A stretch of DNA of 64,000 nt from Hygrophila difformis (GCA_030278955.1 JAOANR010000010.1:13065086-13129085), one strand, 5' to 3'. Counted from the first letter of the stretch, positions 1 to 11,433 are shown. A program made the numbers and translations. Notes: generated from the letters alone by a model not told the origin.

Positions 1-1030
1 CCCGGCTTACCCTCATTTAAAAAAAAAGAAAAAAAAAGAAGAGTTATATATGTATATTATTATTATTATTATTATATACATTTATACCTTTTTAGTTTAA
101 AGGAGAAAGTATCCAAAAATCAATTAAACATTTAGAGTACTAAGACTCTAAATGTGAGGATGTTGATATTTGCAGGAATTGGAGGAATGGACAAAAAGAA
201 AATTAAAGCTGCAAAACAGGTTCCCGGTTGGATTAATTCTACATCTAAATGAAAAGTATTATCGGAAATTAAAGCAATTTAAAATCCGGAATAAATTTTA
301 TAAGAAGTAGGATTAATTCAACCTAATTTATGCAATTATTTAATTTTGTAAGCCCACAGTCCATTGATTGAAAATGCTATGGGCTAATAATTTCCAAGTC
401 CATAGTAATAAAAGACGGACCCAGGCCCAATTGCACCTCAGGGCCCAGTCCATTAATTTTGACTTTAGAGGCCATGACGCGGAGCCTACGTGATGACGCC
501 GACCATTGGCGTCAAACATTTTGTTGGCGTCATGGTCAGCATTCCAGCCTGGATTGGAGTTTGACGTCGAGCCTTTCCCAATGACGCAAACCTTCCGCGT
601 CATGGGATGGTTGACGTCAAACCTCAACCCAGCTCTCTAATGACGCGGAACCCTCAAATGACGCCAACCTTTGGCGTCATGAGAAGACTTCCACGTCAAG
701 CCCCAACCGCCTATATGACCCGAACCACAAGGGATGACGCCAACCTTTGGCGTCATACCCCTGGTTCGACGTCAAGGAATCCCCAACCCTTTCCCCTAAT
801 GATGCAGAACCCTCGCTTTGACGTCAAGCCCTGATTTCGCGTCATTACTCTTCTCGAGTTTTAAAACCCCCTTCGTCCTTTCTTCTCCCCCACTTTCTCC
901 CAAACACTTAGGATTTTTTCAAAAAACTTTCTCAACACGCGAAACCCTTCTTCCCGAAGCACATCATCGTGTTCTTCGCACAACCCCAGCCATTTCCCAA
1001 AGGAAACTCTACCCGATTTTCGCAAGAACA
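1..1030. other. 5' flank of the broken two-exon gene; no gene of its own
   Basis: AT-rich DNA without a convincing reading frame. Positions 129-154 form a hairpin with 10-bp arms (CATTTAGAGT / ACTCTAAATG). It is followed at once by a 17-mer (151-167) that recurs at 2485-2501. Positions 345-450 hold several GCCCA/GGCCCA motifs. A palindrome cluster (470-845, listed separately) is followed by a pyrimidine-rich stretch (855-1030) that looks like a promoter and 5' leader for the ATG at 1031. Promoter role is inference; I see no clear TATA box. Confidence 0.4.
470..845. repeat. Cluster of TGACG palindromes upstream of the unknown gene
   Basis: About fifteen copies of TGACG(C/T) or its complement lie in 375 bp. 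Two form near-perfect hairpins with 10-bp arms ATGACGCCAA / TTGGCGTCAT around a 3-nt CCT loop (658-680 and 734-756). A third (492-514) has 7-bp arms. Others are TGACGTCA-type palindromes (609-619, 815-825). Flanking bases follow a loose pattern, TGACG..gaACC or TCAA(A/G)CC, so this looks like a degenerate tandem array, not chance. TGACG is also the core plant bZIP (TGA/CRE-like) site, but protein binding here is inference. Confidence 0.7.
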
Positions 1031-4000
1031 ATGGAACCCTCGTCTTCGTCATCTCCGAAGAAGGCCGAACCCTGGTAACCCTTCTCCCTTGCATTTCGCG
1101 AGTGCGCGCAGGCCCCTGTTTTGCTATTTTTGTGTTGTTCGTTTCCATTCATGTAAATAGGGCGTAGTTATGATCGTTTCCCCTGTTTGAGTTCGATTCT
1201 ATGCGATTCTTAATATGGGCATTGTTTAATTGGGGGATTGCGGTGATTTCGGTGTTGGCCGAACCTGTTTTGGAAGAAGAGTGTGTTCTGTGTTCTTGTG
1301 CAGGGTTGAGGAGTGTCTAAATCTGATGGGCATTTTGTTTTTGCGAACTTAGGGGTATTCAGTGACATTGGGAGAGAATGCTAGGGTTAGGAGCCGCCAT
1401 TGTTGAACTTTGAAGCTCTCTAGGGTTCTAGGAGGGGATGCTCCTTGTTCTTAATTTTCAGTCTTGCTTACATTCCCTGATTGATTAGAAAACTGATGAA
1501 CACTTGGTTATTATAGGATGATTTGGTGTTATTGGTTATCAGTAGTGATTTTTGGTTGTCAAGCATGAGTGATTCGTTATTCTGCAAATAGGTGGCATGT
1601 TAGCTGATTTGATTGCCTGTTTGTGATTAAAGAGAGCATGAATGTTTTGGTAAACGGGCAGCATGCTAGTCTATTGAATCTGTTGTTTTTGGTGGAGAAG
1701 AGAGCTTGATCTTTTGTTTTTGTGATGCTATGTTCAAACTGTTGCATGCCTCTGTGATTAATTAATGCTCTTTCCCTGTTTTTGGCAATCTGTGTGTGGT
1801 GCTGCAATCTGTAAAAAGTTGGTGTGTAGTTTGTTCTGGCAGCCCTGTTGCCACCAAAATCCCTTTTCTGAAAACACCTTTTCATAAAAAGACAAAAAGA
1901 GTTAGTGGGAATAGAAATTTGATTGACTTGTTATTTTTGGTTCCCAATGGAACTAAAAGTGTGAGTAAATAGCAGTGTTTTTGTCACTTAACTGCTATCA
2001 TTTTCAAAATTCAAACTTGGACCACACATATCCCACTTTTCATTAAATAAAATAAGTCAACCTTTAAAATTAAAAATAGTGTTTGCAAATTTTTGGGAAT
2101 GTTTTAACTGTCCAAATACAGTCCAAGCAATCCGGAATTAGCAAATCCACTTCGCCACGTCTCCACTGCACATTCCAATCTCGAGCAACCATTCCATTCG
2201 TTTCATCTCATCACATTTTCAACAAGTGCCTCGAGCTTGTTTAATAAATTTGAGAAAATCAAATTTTTGGGCCCAAAGGCCCATTAAAAAGATTTTTGGT
2301 CCAATGACCATTTTATTTTCTCTTTTTGGACTCAAAAGTCCAAACCAAAAATATTTTTAGGTCCAATGACCTCAAATTTTAATAAGTTTGTATTGTGTAA
2401 ATCTGCAGCTGTAAATAGTGTTACTTATGCATTGCAATAAAATTCAAGTTCAATCAATTAAATCACATTTCGAGCAGAGCTCAAAATGTGAGGATGTTGA
2501 TTCTTAACTTGAACAATTCATGAAATTATAAAAACTTGAGTATCTCTAATTTCTTCTATCCCTTTCAGGAATGAATTAGTAGTAAAATCAGGCATCGGGT
2601 TGCCTGATTGCACATATGAGCAAGCAGCAAAGCAGGCTTTGATTGACCGAATTGAGATCAAGAATATGAGGACGGCGATCATGTCAGAATATAAGGTCCC
2701 GCTGGATCACACCACAGAAGATAAATTGGAATTTCCACAAGGATGGGACATGAGCATACCCCCAGAAGAAAGAACAATTGTTGCTGCCTCAATAGAAAGG
2801 GATTATTATCACTTTCTAAAGAAATTTTGGGGGATGATGATGGACCATGCCAAAAATGACGTGCTAACAACTCCGGATGTCCACCACGAAAGCATCCAGC
2901 TGAAGTTCAGAGAACACAGAGCCATTTGGAACCGGCATGTGGAAAGAGGAACGGAAGATCCAAATCTGGCCGACTTTGATGTCATCATCCCAAACCAGAT
3001 CGTTGATCCACAAGTTAGAATGGCCTTCACTGATAAACAGATTGATCTGAGCAGAATTTTAAACAGCGGAGCCAGCATGATGCACGAAGCATTTCCCTTC
3101 AAATGGAACCCATATCTTCTTGAAAAGAAGGGACCTATAGAACAAAGGTGGATTACAGATCAGGCCCGTCTCAGGCACCGAGAATTAAGCTGCAACCTGC
3201 ACAAGCACCTCAAAAGTGCAGAAAATTTTGAACAGGGCCACAATACTTCATTGCTGAACACCATGAGGAAAATGATCAAGGACGCAAGAGAAGAATGGGA
3301 GAACCTCATGTTTGTATGGGGAAAAGGAAACCCGAGCATCACTAAATCTCATTTGGATAAAGGAGTGGAACTGCCTGCTTAGGGGGAGCTCGAATCCATC
3401 TTCACGCACAAAAAATACGGGCAGTTCGGGATTTCAAAAGAAGATGAGCATCCTCGGCATATTGCTGTATTAAGGGAACAACTGCTTCTAGACATACGAA
3501 AGGGCAATTGGAAGCCCATAAAGAAAGGGGAGAGACAGTTCCAGCTAATGTTAGAAGCTGAGGCTGGAGCTTATCTCAACTTTAACGTTGCGCAAGACAT
3601 GAGCTATCTTGAAGGGATTCGAAAAGATCTGGTAGGGGCTATGATGGACAAGTATCGGGAATCCTACCTGGAATTGATAATGGAGATGGATAAGGAGGCA
3701 CTCCGATATTGTAATGACAAGACTAACAAGAAAAAGATCCTACATTACAATTATAATATCCGGAGCAAGTTTTGCAAAAGGATAAAGGAGGACTGGGAAG
3801 CACAGCTTGTGCGAATTACTCAGCGGAGCTTCGTCACAGACTACTTGAAACGCGATGAAAAACAACTGGGCTATGAGGAAGACCCAGATACCACTGCCGA
3901 TGCCTATATCTCTACTCCCCCTCCAGAAGAATCTGTTCAGGCCACCCAACCAACTGTGCAAACATCAGCTTTACCACCAAGAGGGCAAGCGGAACTACAG

Positions 4001-5459
4001 AAATCTGTTGCCACAGAACCCCCTACACAGCCGATTCAATCTGAAACGCCAACTGATGTAGAAGCTGGAAGCCAGCCCGTGCCTCAAGCTCAAACAAAAA
4101 GAAGGCTGGTACAATTGGCTGAAAAAGAGAAACCAGCAAGGGCTCCAGAAAGAAAAGTAGTAATCCAAGAACCTGAGCCAACTGCGAGGAAAATGGCAGC
4201 ACCTTCGGACCCAAAAGATAGAGGCAAAGGGATAATGCCACCGCTACCTCCTAAACGGAAAGAACAAATTGCTCGAGATGCTGAGTTGGCTAGAAAGATG
4301 CAAGAAGATGAAAATGCAATAGCAGGTGTTCTTGAACAACAAACTTCTGAAAGACCGCCCAGTGAGGCCGAGATCAGAGAAAGAATGAGGAGAGAGGAAA
4401 GGGCTAGTCAGGACGCTGAAATGGTAAAGAATATTGAAAGAACAAATGCTGAGGAGGAAAGAAAAAAGAAAGAAATCCATGACAGACAGGTTGCTGAAAA
4501 ACTGCAAGCTGAATTGGAAGCAAGGAATCCAAAGGATGTGGAGAAGGAGAGGCAAGATGATGATGATGAGCTTAAGATCACAAGAGAAGTGCAAGGGCAA
4601 GGGCTTAAAATCAAAAAGGAGCCCCCTACATGGGCTGGCCCCACTGCATATGATGCTGAAACTATCCGCGGGAGATATAAGGAAAAGGCTTAACGAACAA
4701 ATCGAAACGAGAATTGATGAAGGAGAGGGGCGAGAACAGATTAGATATCAGACAGAGGTCTGCCGAATTGTTGATCCACTTGTTGAGACAACAAGAATTA
4801 AAGCAGTCATTGCTCCTGAAGATTCGTCTGGGACTGAGAAAAGAAGAAGAATCATGACTGGAGGGAATGACGAGCCAGAGGAAAATATCCCAGCAGACCC
4901 GATCTCACTGTCTGAACTGTTGAAAGACAAAGCTGATGAGCCGCAAGTCAAAATGGTTAAACCGCAAGATATGACTGAGAAGAGGAAGAATGATATGGAG
5001 GAAGAAAAAGAAGAAGCTCAGCAAGAGGAACAAGAATTCATGGGGCAAATGGGGCCGATTTTCCAACGTCCTGTTGGACGAACTGCTAGGGAGGAGGAGG
5101 AGGTTGAGGAGGAATCTAGAAATGAAGCAGCTGAAGAGAACATGGAGGTGGAGGAAGTTCAACAGAACGAGCTGATGCATGAAGCTGGAATTAATGAGCC
5201 AGCATATTCCAATGATGACCCGACGGACTGGCACACCAGTGAGGACGAACCTCAGGAGTCAATTGGATCAGTCAGGCCAGTCGATTTCTGGGTGGAGACC
5301 GAGGTGCGCACAAGGATGGGGATTCCATCAACAGCGCCGAAAAAGCAACAAATCACGACAGCTGATGTCACGGCCAAGTTTGACAGCAACATTGAATGCG
5401 TTAGGGCGTATGATAATGGCCAAAATTGTCCATTATTTCCAATCCATTTCCGTGTCTGA
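1031..5459 (+). pseudogene. Unrecognised two-exon gene, broken by one stop and one frameshift
   Basis: I do not recognise the product. Exon 1 (1031-1074) encodes about 15 residues rich in Ser, Lys and Pro. A GT donor at 1075 and an AG acceptor at 2567-2568 give a 1494-bp intron, and the split codon joins in phase. Exon 2 (2569-5459) reads open except for an in-frame TAG at 3380-3382. The frame on both sides is the same, and the next stop is at 4691. Near 4660-4690 the meaningful frame shifts, and reading continues to 5459. The product would be about 970 residues: a mixed N-terminal third rich in Trp, Arg and His, a Pro/Thr/Gln linker (around 3900-4250), then long Glu/Lys/Arg coiled-coil stretches and an acidic C-terminus. 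No catalytic motif is visible. Palindrome clusters on both sides and in the intron suggest a transposon-borne gene; that is inference. Alternatively the stop and shift are assembly errors. Confidence 0.6.
2265..2365. repeat. Four adjacent mini-hairpins in the intron
   Basis: Four short inverted repeats follow one another: GGGCC..AAA..GGCCC, GGTC-CAAT-GACC, GGACT-CAAAA-GTCC and GGTC-CAAT-GACC, each set in T-rich spacers. The stems differ in sequence but keep pairing, and the loops are CAAT- or CAAA-like. They lie near the 3' end of the 1494-bp intron, 200-300 bp before the acceptor. Confidence 0.55.
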
Positions 5460-5724
5460 GATGGACATTTTGATCGTATTCCCATCTTATTGCAATAAGA
5501 AAGCAGTTGAATTCGACAGATTAATGCAAGTTTGTAAGAAAAATAAGCTGGCGATGAAAGATACAAAAATATGCAATTTTAATTGTATTTGTGTTAGAAA
5601 AATCCAAAAACATGAAAAAAAGGAAAAAGAAAAGAAGGGCAAAAGAATAAAATAGCCCACAAAAATTAAAAAGATGGGAAAAAGAATGAAAATCCCACAA
5701 ACTGGAATTTTGGTTAAGTGTTGA

Positions 5725-5997
5725 AGATCAATTCGGTCTATACGCAATTCGACCTAAACCGAATTGCTCATTAGACCGAATTGCTGAAGAGAAAAAGAAG
5801 AAAAAGAGACAAGTGTTGAAGAAGAGAAGCAAAGCAACCAATTCGGTCTGTGGCAATTCGGTCTAAACCGAATTGACCCCTAGACCGAATTGCACTATGG
5901 AAAGAAGAAGACCCTGAGCAGAACAGAAAAGAAGGAATTCGATCTATACAAATTCGGTCTAAATCGAATTGATTGCATAGACCGAATTACCTCAAAG
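5725..5997. repeat. AATTCGGTC palindrome array, three units
   Basis: Three related units of about 105 bp lie downstream of the stop codon at 5459. Each has one or two copies of (C)AATTCGGTCTA followed by one or two inverted copies ACCGAATT(G). The clearest arms are CAATTCGGT / ACCGAATTG with a 4-nt loop at 5854-5875. Unit centres are near 5752, 5862 and 5965. The purine-rich spacers between them (gaagagaaa-type) are also repeated. The array runs up to the assembly gap at 6024, so its true end is not visible. Confidence 0.7.
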
Positions 5998-6023
5998 CAA
6001 GGAAGCCAAACAGGAGCCATCCA

Positions 6024-6523
6024 NNNNNNNNNNNNNNNNNNNNNNNNNNNNNNNNNNNNNNNNNNNNNNNNNNNNNNNNNNNNNNNNNNNNNNNNNNNNN
6101 NNNNNNNNNNNNNNNNNNNNNNNNNNNNNNNNNNNNNNNNNNNNNNNNNNNNNNNNNNNNNNNNNNNNNNNNNNNNNNNNNNNNNNNNNNNNNNNNNNNN
6201 NNNNNNNNNNNNNNNNNNNNNNNNNNNNNNNNNNNNNNNNNNNNNNNNNNNNNNNNNNNNNNNNNNNNNNNNNNNNNNNNNNNNNNNNNNNNNNNNNNNN
6301 NNNNNNNNNNNNNNNNNNNNNNNNNNNNNNNNNNNNNNNNNNNNNNNNNNNNNNNNNNNNNNNNNNNNNNNNNNNNNNNNNNNNNNNNNNNNNNNNNNNN
6401 NNNNNNNNNNNNNNNNNNNNNNNNNNNNNNNNNNNNNNNNNNNNNNNNNNNNNNNNNNNNNNNNNNNNNNNNNNNNNNNNNNNNNNNNNNNNNNNNNNNN
6501 NNNNNNNNNNNNNNNNNNNNNNN
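6024..6523. other. Assembly gap, 500 N
   Basis: Exactly 500 N, the usual placeholder for a scaffold gap of unknown size. It cuts SMU1 inside its fourth coding exon. No SMU1 sequence is seen on the far side, so either several kb are missing or the join is wrong. Confidence 0.98.
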
Positions 6524-8879
6524 AGAAACCTTGTGCAATTTGGGCTCGCCTTTTCTCCTTCGTTGATTCTTGATATACCTGTGAACATGATGTGAAAAAT
6601 GTGTTACATGAAGATTAAGGGGTGATCTCATCAAAAGTAAGGAGAAGTATATGTTTGAAATATTGTTTGTAAAAGCATAAGAATTGTAATATGACTAAAA
6701 TTGTTACTGGCAAAAATTAAAGTTCAAGCATATAGCATACATGTACAGAAAGTAGAAAGACATAACTTTTGCAGCAAAAATGTCAAGAGAAAGGCACATA
6801 ATTTTTTGATAGTATATTAGCATGTATGTCAGAAAGGCTTAGACAAGAGTTAGGGTATAAAAGTTAGAAAGATATCATCAAGCCAGTTGCTCATACCTCA
6901 TTCGGGTCAAAGTAAGTCCTAACTAGTAAATGCTCAAGTCGCAAATACCGCTCTGGTTGCTCCTGCTTCATGACACCCATCACCTGTGTTTGTCTCAATA
7001 TTGCACGGGCTGTATCTATCTCTCTTAGTTCAATCATTTCCAAAACAATCTATATGAAAACAAAGAGAACAAGGAGAATTACATATGACGGATAAAATAC
7101 TTAAAAGAGCCCACAAAGGCAGAAACTCCGTCAGAACAGTGTCAACAATTAGAACTAGTTCCACCATGTAAGTCAAAGCAAAGGAAGTAGATCATACAGC
7201 ATACCTTCGAATTCCCGGGTTTAATTTTCTATGAATACCAAATAATTTAAATTAGTGTAAGCACCATTCCTATTTTCTCTTTACAACAATTTTTGTTTAC
7301 CTAAAGAAGTTGCATACTGAATGTGACAAACATACTACAGGAGTGTTCTAGACCATGGCAGAAATGACACAAGCAAGATACTACACTATCATGTAAAGTC
7401 AAGAGCACCTTACCTGCTCATATAGATCTTCTAATTTCTTCCGAGGAAGCTTAAGTTGTGCAATTTGGGGTAAGATTGCATCCCATCGTCCGCTATTTAT
7501 ATCAGAAATGAAAGTTTCAAGGCTGTCAACCGTATTGAGAGAAACCTGGCACTCATTCTGCAGAGTTTGAAAAGTTTGATGCAGAGAGTTCTCTTTGCAG
7601 AACTGAAGTATAATCTTAATCACACTGCAAGCAAATGAATGCAAAATAAATGAATTAAATAATGAGCTAGTATAATCAGATGGCATAAAATAGTAATAAT
7701 TTGAACACCAAAAATTGGTAAGCTTGCATTGAAACAGGAGACATAAAAAGCAGCAAGTGACCAAAAACAGACTGCTATGGCTATATCACACACAAAAACA
7801 TTTTCAAGTAAACTACCTCAAATATCCAGGACTACAATTCAAGAAAGGAAAAGAGTAGCAACAGCTGTTAAAGTAAAGACAAAAAAATATCTCATGAGAA
7901 TCAACATGCACATCCCTCCTAATTCCTAAATACTTCTTCCGTCTCACTATTTCTGTTACGGACCCACCCAGCACGTATGTCGATACACATTTTTAACAGT
8001 TAATAACTTAAATTGTGTACGGAGAAAAGTTATAAAAAGTTAATTGTCTAAAACTACAAGATTAGACGAATCTAACAAGATCTCACTTGACTATATTTTT
8101 TCCTACATAGTTATGATAAAAATTTGAATCAAAGTTAAACAATGAATAGTGCCAAAAAACCATCCGTAACAAATATACCTAGACGGAGGTAGTAAGATGC
8201 AAGCAAGTAGTCATTTGTCAACGAAAAAGACTTAAACAAAAGCATTCTTAAAGTGCAGGAGAAACTATAGAAATTTGAGAGGGGATAGAAAAGTGGATAG
8301 AGCTTCAGTCGTTCAGCAATATAAAGAATTTTAGTAGAGCTAGAAAATTTGGGAAAAATGTGGCATTGTACCAGATTTGATTTGAAAGAAAAGCACAATA
8401 AATTGAAAACAAAAGTTTCTCAGAACATGGTTGTCCTCATCAGTCATCATATTTCAATACCCACACCAAGATATCAGAAATTGACATTTGACAGCCGTAT
8501 CTTTAACTGGGAAATCATTCGTAACAACTGATAGGAACACCAAAAATGCGGTTACTAGATCATAAATTGTGCAGTTCATAGCACATTTCTACACACAAAC
8601 TTTATTGCATTTGGTTCAAAAGCTGTTCTAGAAACAACAAAATTACAGACTATTTCATTCGGTGTTATGTATCCAATTCCCAGAATCGTAATTGCCGCCA
8701 CCCTCACGCCCCAAACTGTTTACTTTCAATAAAGTATTGACCTTTCCCGCACACTCCAATTATATATCATATGAAATTCATCACGGAAACGCAGGCAGTA
8801 ACACTGGCATTAAGAATTTTTTTTATTCAAAGTAGAAGCAAACTTACTCTCGAGCTTCAATTTCCAGTGTGGAAGACAT
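6524..8879 (-). CDS. SMU1: SMU1 (suppressor of mec-8 and unc-52 homolog), 5' four exons; cut by gap
   Basis: SMU1 is a conserved nuclear WD40 protein of the spliceosome that acts in activation of the B complex. Four exons join in phase: 8879-8848 (ATG, 11 codons), 7624-7414, 7049-6897 and 6578-6524. The protein opens with [11 protein letters not shown]. It continues through the LisH/CTLH part ([53 protein letters not shown]) and [14 protein letters not shown] to the [12 protein letters not shown] segment, all characteristic of this family. Splice sites are canonical GT-AG. The C-terminal WD40 repeats, well over half the protein, should lie in or beyond the gap and are absent from 1-6023. Intron 1 carries a MITE (7931-8194). 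The reading frame shown is intact. This is one of only two convincing single host genes in the window. Confidence 0.95.
7931..8194. mobile_element. MITE (CTCCGTC type) in SMU1 intron 1
   Basis: A 264-bp element starts TACTTCTTCCGTCTCACTA and ends ACCTAGACGGAGGTAGTA, with TA at both ends as expected of Stowaway/mariner-type MITEs. Its interior shares AGATTAGACGAATCTAACAAGATC-like sequence with the other MITEs here. It has no coding capacity. It lies well away from both splice sites of the intron. Confidence 0.8.
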
Positions 8880-9292
8880 GACGCGGAATTGGAGAGAGTG
8901 GTAATGGGTAAAACCCTAATCTTCAAACCCTCAGCTAAATTGAATCCCCGTCTTCGGCACCTGGACCCTGGAGTCGGACTGCATCCTCCCACTTATTTAT
9001 ACTATTTTTTATTTATTTATTTATTTTTTTATTATAGAGGACTATTTGTAGCGATTTTAAAAAAAAATATCTTTTAAATAAATTAATTTATCTTAACTTA
9101 ACTAAATAAGCTAATTTTATTTAATTTATTTGCCAAACAAATAAGCTCTGCGAAAATTAGAATTATGGAATCTGAAATTTTTTATGAACAATACTTTTCA
9201 ATTGGATTAATTTTAGGGGATGGGGAATGAGATTCTGAAATTCTCTCTCTGTTTTTCAATAATTGAATCATTTCAATAACATTTGCATAGTT
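8880..9292. other. SMU1 5' leader and upstream region
   Basis: Read on the minus strand, the bases just before the ATG include an AGGGTTT-type box (near 8910-8925) and a pyrimidine-rich leader, common in promoters of constitutive plant genes. Beyond 8985 the DNA is plain AT-rich. No TATA box is obvious. No other gene is seen. Confidence 0.4.
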
Positions 9293-9515
9293 GCTATTAT
9301 TCACTGAGTAACTTTGATTCAAATTTTTAATACAGTTATACAAAATAAAACATAGTCAAGTAGGATCTTGTTAGATTCGTCTAATCGCATAGTTTTATAA
9401 TATCAAATTTTTATAATTTTTACTTTTACACAATTTGAGATATTAAGGGTTAAAAATGTGCATTGGATAACGTAAAACGCATGAATGTTACAATTTTTTA
9501 AAAACGGAGGGAGTA
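9293..9515. mobile_element. MITE, truncated copy
   Basis: The same family as the other MITEs here: it carries the CAAGTAGGATCTTGTTAG and GTCTAATCGCATAG interior and ends ACGGAGGGAGTA. The left terminal repeat is missing or badly decayed. It abuts an oppositely oriented copy at 9516. Confidence 0.65.
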
Positions 9516-9724
9516 CATATTTTTAACGCTCAATATCTTTAATTGTATAAAAGTAAAAATTATAAAAGTTAGATAATATAAATCTACGCGATTAGACGAA
9601 TCCAACAAGATCTCAATTGATTATGTTTTATCTTATATAAATATGTTAAAAAATCGAATCAAAGTTATTTAATGAATAGTAGTTACTATGTCAATATTTC
9701 ATTTATTTGAGGACGGAGGGAGTA
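9516..9724. mobile_element. MITE, inverted relative to its neighbour
   Basis: The interior is the reverse complement of the previous element (ATTAGACGAATCCAACAAGA), while the right end again reads GACGGAGGGAGTA. The two copies make an imperfect long inverted repeat, which would give a long RNA hairpin if transcribed through. Confidence 0.6.
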
Positions 9725-9774
9725 TTAAAAGTTAAGAAGGGGTAAAATTGTTAGGTTTAGAATTTAGTATTTAC

Positions 9775-10038
9775 TACTCCCTCCGTCCCACCACACTTGT
9801 CCTGTTTGACTTTTTTACACTGTTCATTGTTCAGCTTTGACTCAACTTTATTGCAAGTATATATTTAGAGAAAAATAGTCGAGTTTGGCCTTGTTAGAAT
9901 CGTATGATCATGTAGTTTTATAATATATATTTTGCATAATTTTTCATTGTACATATTTTGAGATATTAACAGTTGAAAAAGTGCATTGGATTGTGTGCAA
10001 AAGTGAAACAAGACAAGTTAAATGGGACAGATGGAGTA
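9775..10038. mobile_element. MITE, complete (CTCCCTCCGTCCC ends)
   Basis: 264 bp from TACTCCCTCCGTCCCACC to GGGACAGATGGAGTA, with TA at each end. Terminal repeats and length match the Stowaway-like family seen six more times in the window. Non-coding. Confidence 0.85.
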
Positions 10039-11154
10039 TTATTTATAGCCATTCTTTTAATTAAACACACCAACCATATTACTCCGGTATTTTTTATGTT
10101 CTTTTTCTTTCAATGATTATATAATTATAGTAATTAATTTAGGTTAAAATTGGGGATGAGGACTTAGTCCAAGTGTTTAAGTCCCTTGACTTCCAACGGA
10201 ATGTTGGATGTTCGATCTCCACCGGCCCCCTATCCTTCGTTTATAAACAGTAGTAAAAGTCAAAATATTTCCAATGACATGGAATGGAATGAGTATCTTA
10301 ATATAAAAAAAAACACAATTGTTTGAAATATTTCTTTATTTTTACTTAACAGAATTTGGTGGTGGAAGCTTATAGCTCAGTACTACACAAATTATAATGT
10401 AAGATTACACACTTCACAGTTCACACGTGTGTAATCAAAAACAAAGAATTTGACCTATGCATTTAAAATCCATTCCTCTCAAATTCATTCATCATGTCCA
10501 TTCTTGCATGAGTTACCCGTGGGAATGTGGGATATTAATTGGACAGGGCGCTGAGTAAATCGATGTGATCTTTTCTAACAGCAGACAGCCGCCTGCCTTG
10601 CACGAATTTGTGGGTCTCTATTAACAGCAACCCTTCACTAGTTCATTATTCAAATTATACACACTGAGACAATTCTGCATCACTTGCAGTATTTTGGATC
10701 AATAATAATTTTTATAAAAAAAAAAGAAAAAAAAAAGAGGATGGCCTTAAATGAAAAATAATAATAATAATAAAAAATTAAAATAAAATAAAATAAAACC
10801 CTTTAATAGTTTAATCCATATTAGAGTGAAAACATAAAATACTTTATCCTTTTCTTTCCCTCGACAACTTCCAAACGCAGTCCAAAAAAAAAATAATCGC
10901 TTTGCCGGAATAGTGAGCATATATATATATATTTTTGGGATGTTTGGGAGTCGGCAGATCCGCTAGAGACAATATGCTCTTTCAATCCGCTATATGCTAA
11001 TCAATATGGTAACATCCAAACATTCTCTTTGTCTGTCCTCAAACAATTGTTCAATTTTATTTTTCTCTCACAATTCAATACACATTTTTAATAATTAATA
11101 AATCAAATGTATACAGTAAAAAAAGTTATAAATAAAAAAATAATCAAATATCTC
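10039..11154. other. AT-rich intergenic DNA, no gene seen
   Basis: No reading frame with coding character on either strand. It contains A-rich runs (10700-10800) and a short TA run (10920-10930). The last five bases (ATCTC, 11150-11154) would be the left target-site copy of the retrotransposon that starts at 11155. The matching copy lies beyond the second gap and cannot be checked. Confidence 0.6.
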
Positions 11155-11433
11155 TGTTATCGCAAGAATTCGGACAACAAAAAATAGTAAGCCTTTTACA
11201 GGCTAAGACGACAGAATTTGAATAAACTCTTTCGTTGGATTGCGCCTTCAAAAAGTTAAAAATAATGAACAAGAAACGGGTTCCTTGCCCACTATCAATT
11301 ACAAGAACTGGAACTATCTAACAACTACGAACTACAAACTATGAACTACGAACTATGCTTAAACTAAGATAAAATAAAAGAGAAGCTTCTGCTTGGGTGT
11401 TGTTGATTCCCCTTCCTCTGCAGCCTTGATTGG

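Noticed and set aside
3380..3382. Programmed readthrough at the TAG in the unknown gene
   Set aside because: A readthrough or recoding signal is not evident, and a second lesion (frameshift near 4690) makes decay the simpler reading.
5890..6634. Long open frames crossing the first N block, and similar ones at 21240-22167
   Set aside because: They consist mostly of undetermined residues and exist only because N has no stops.
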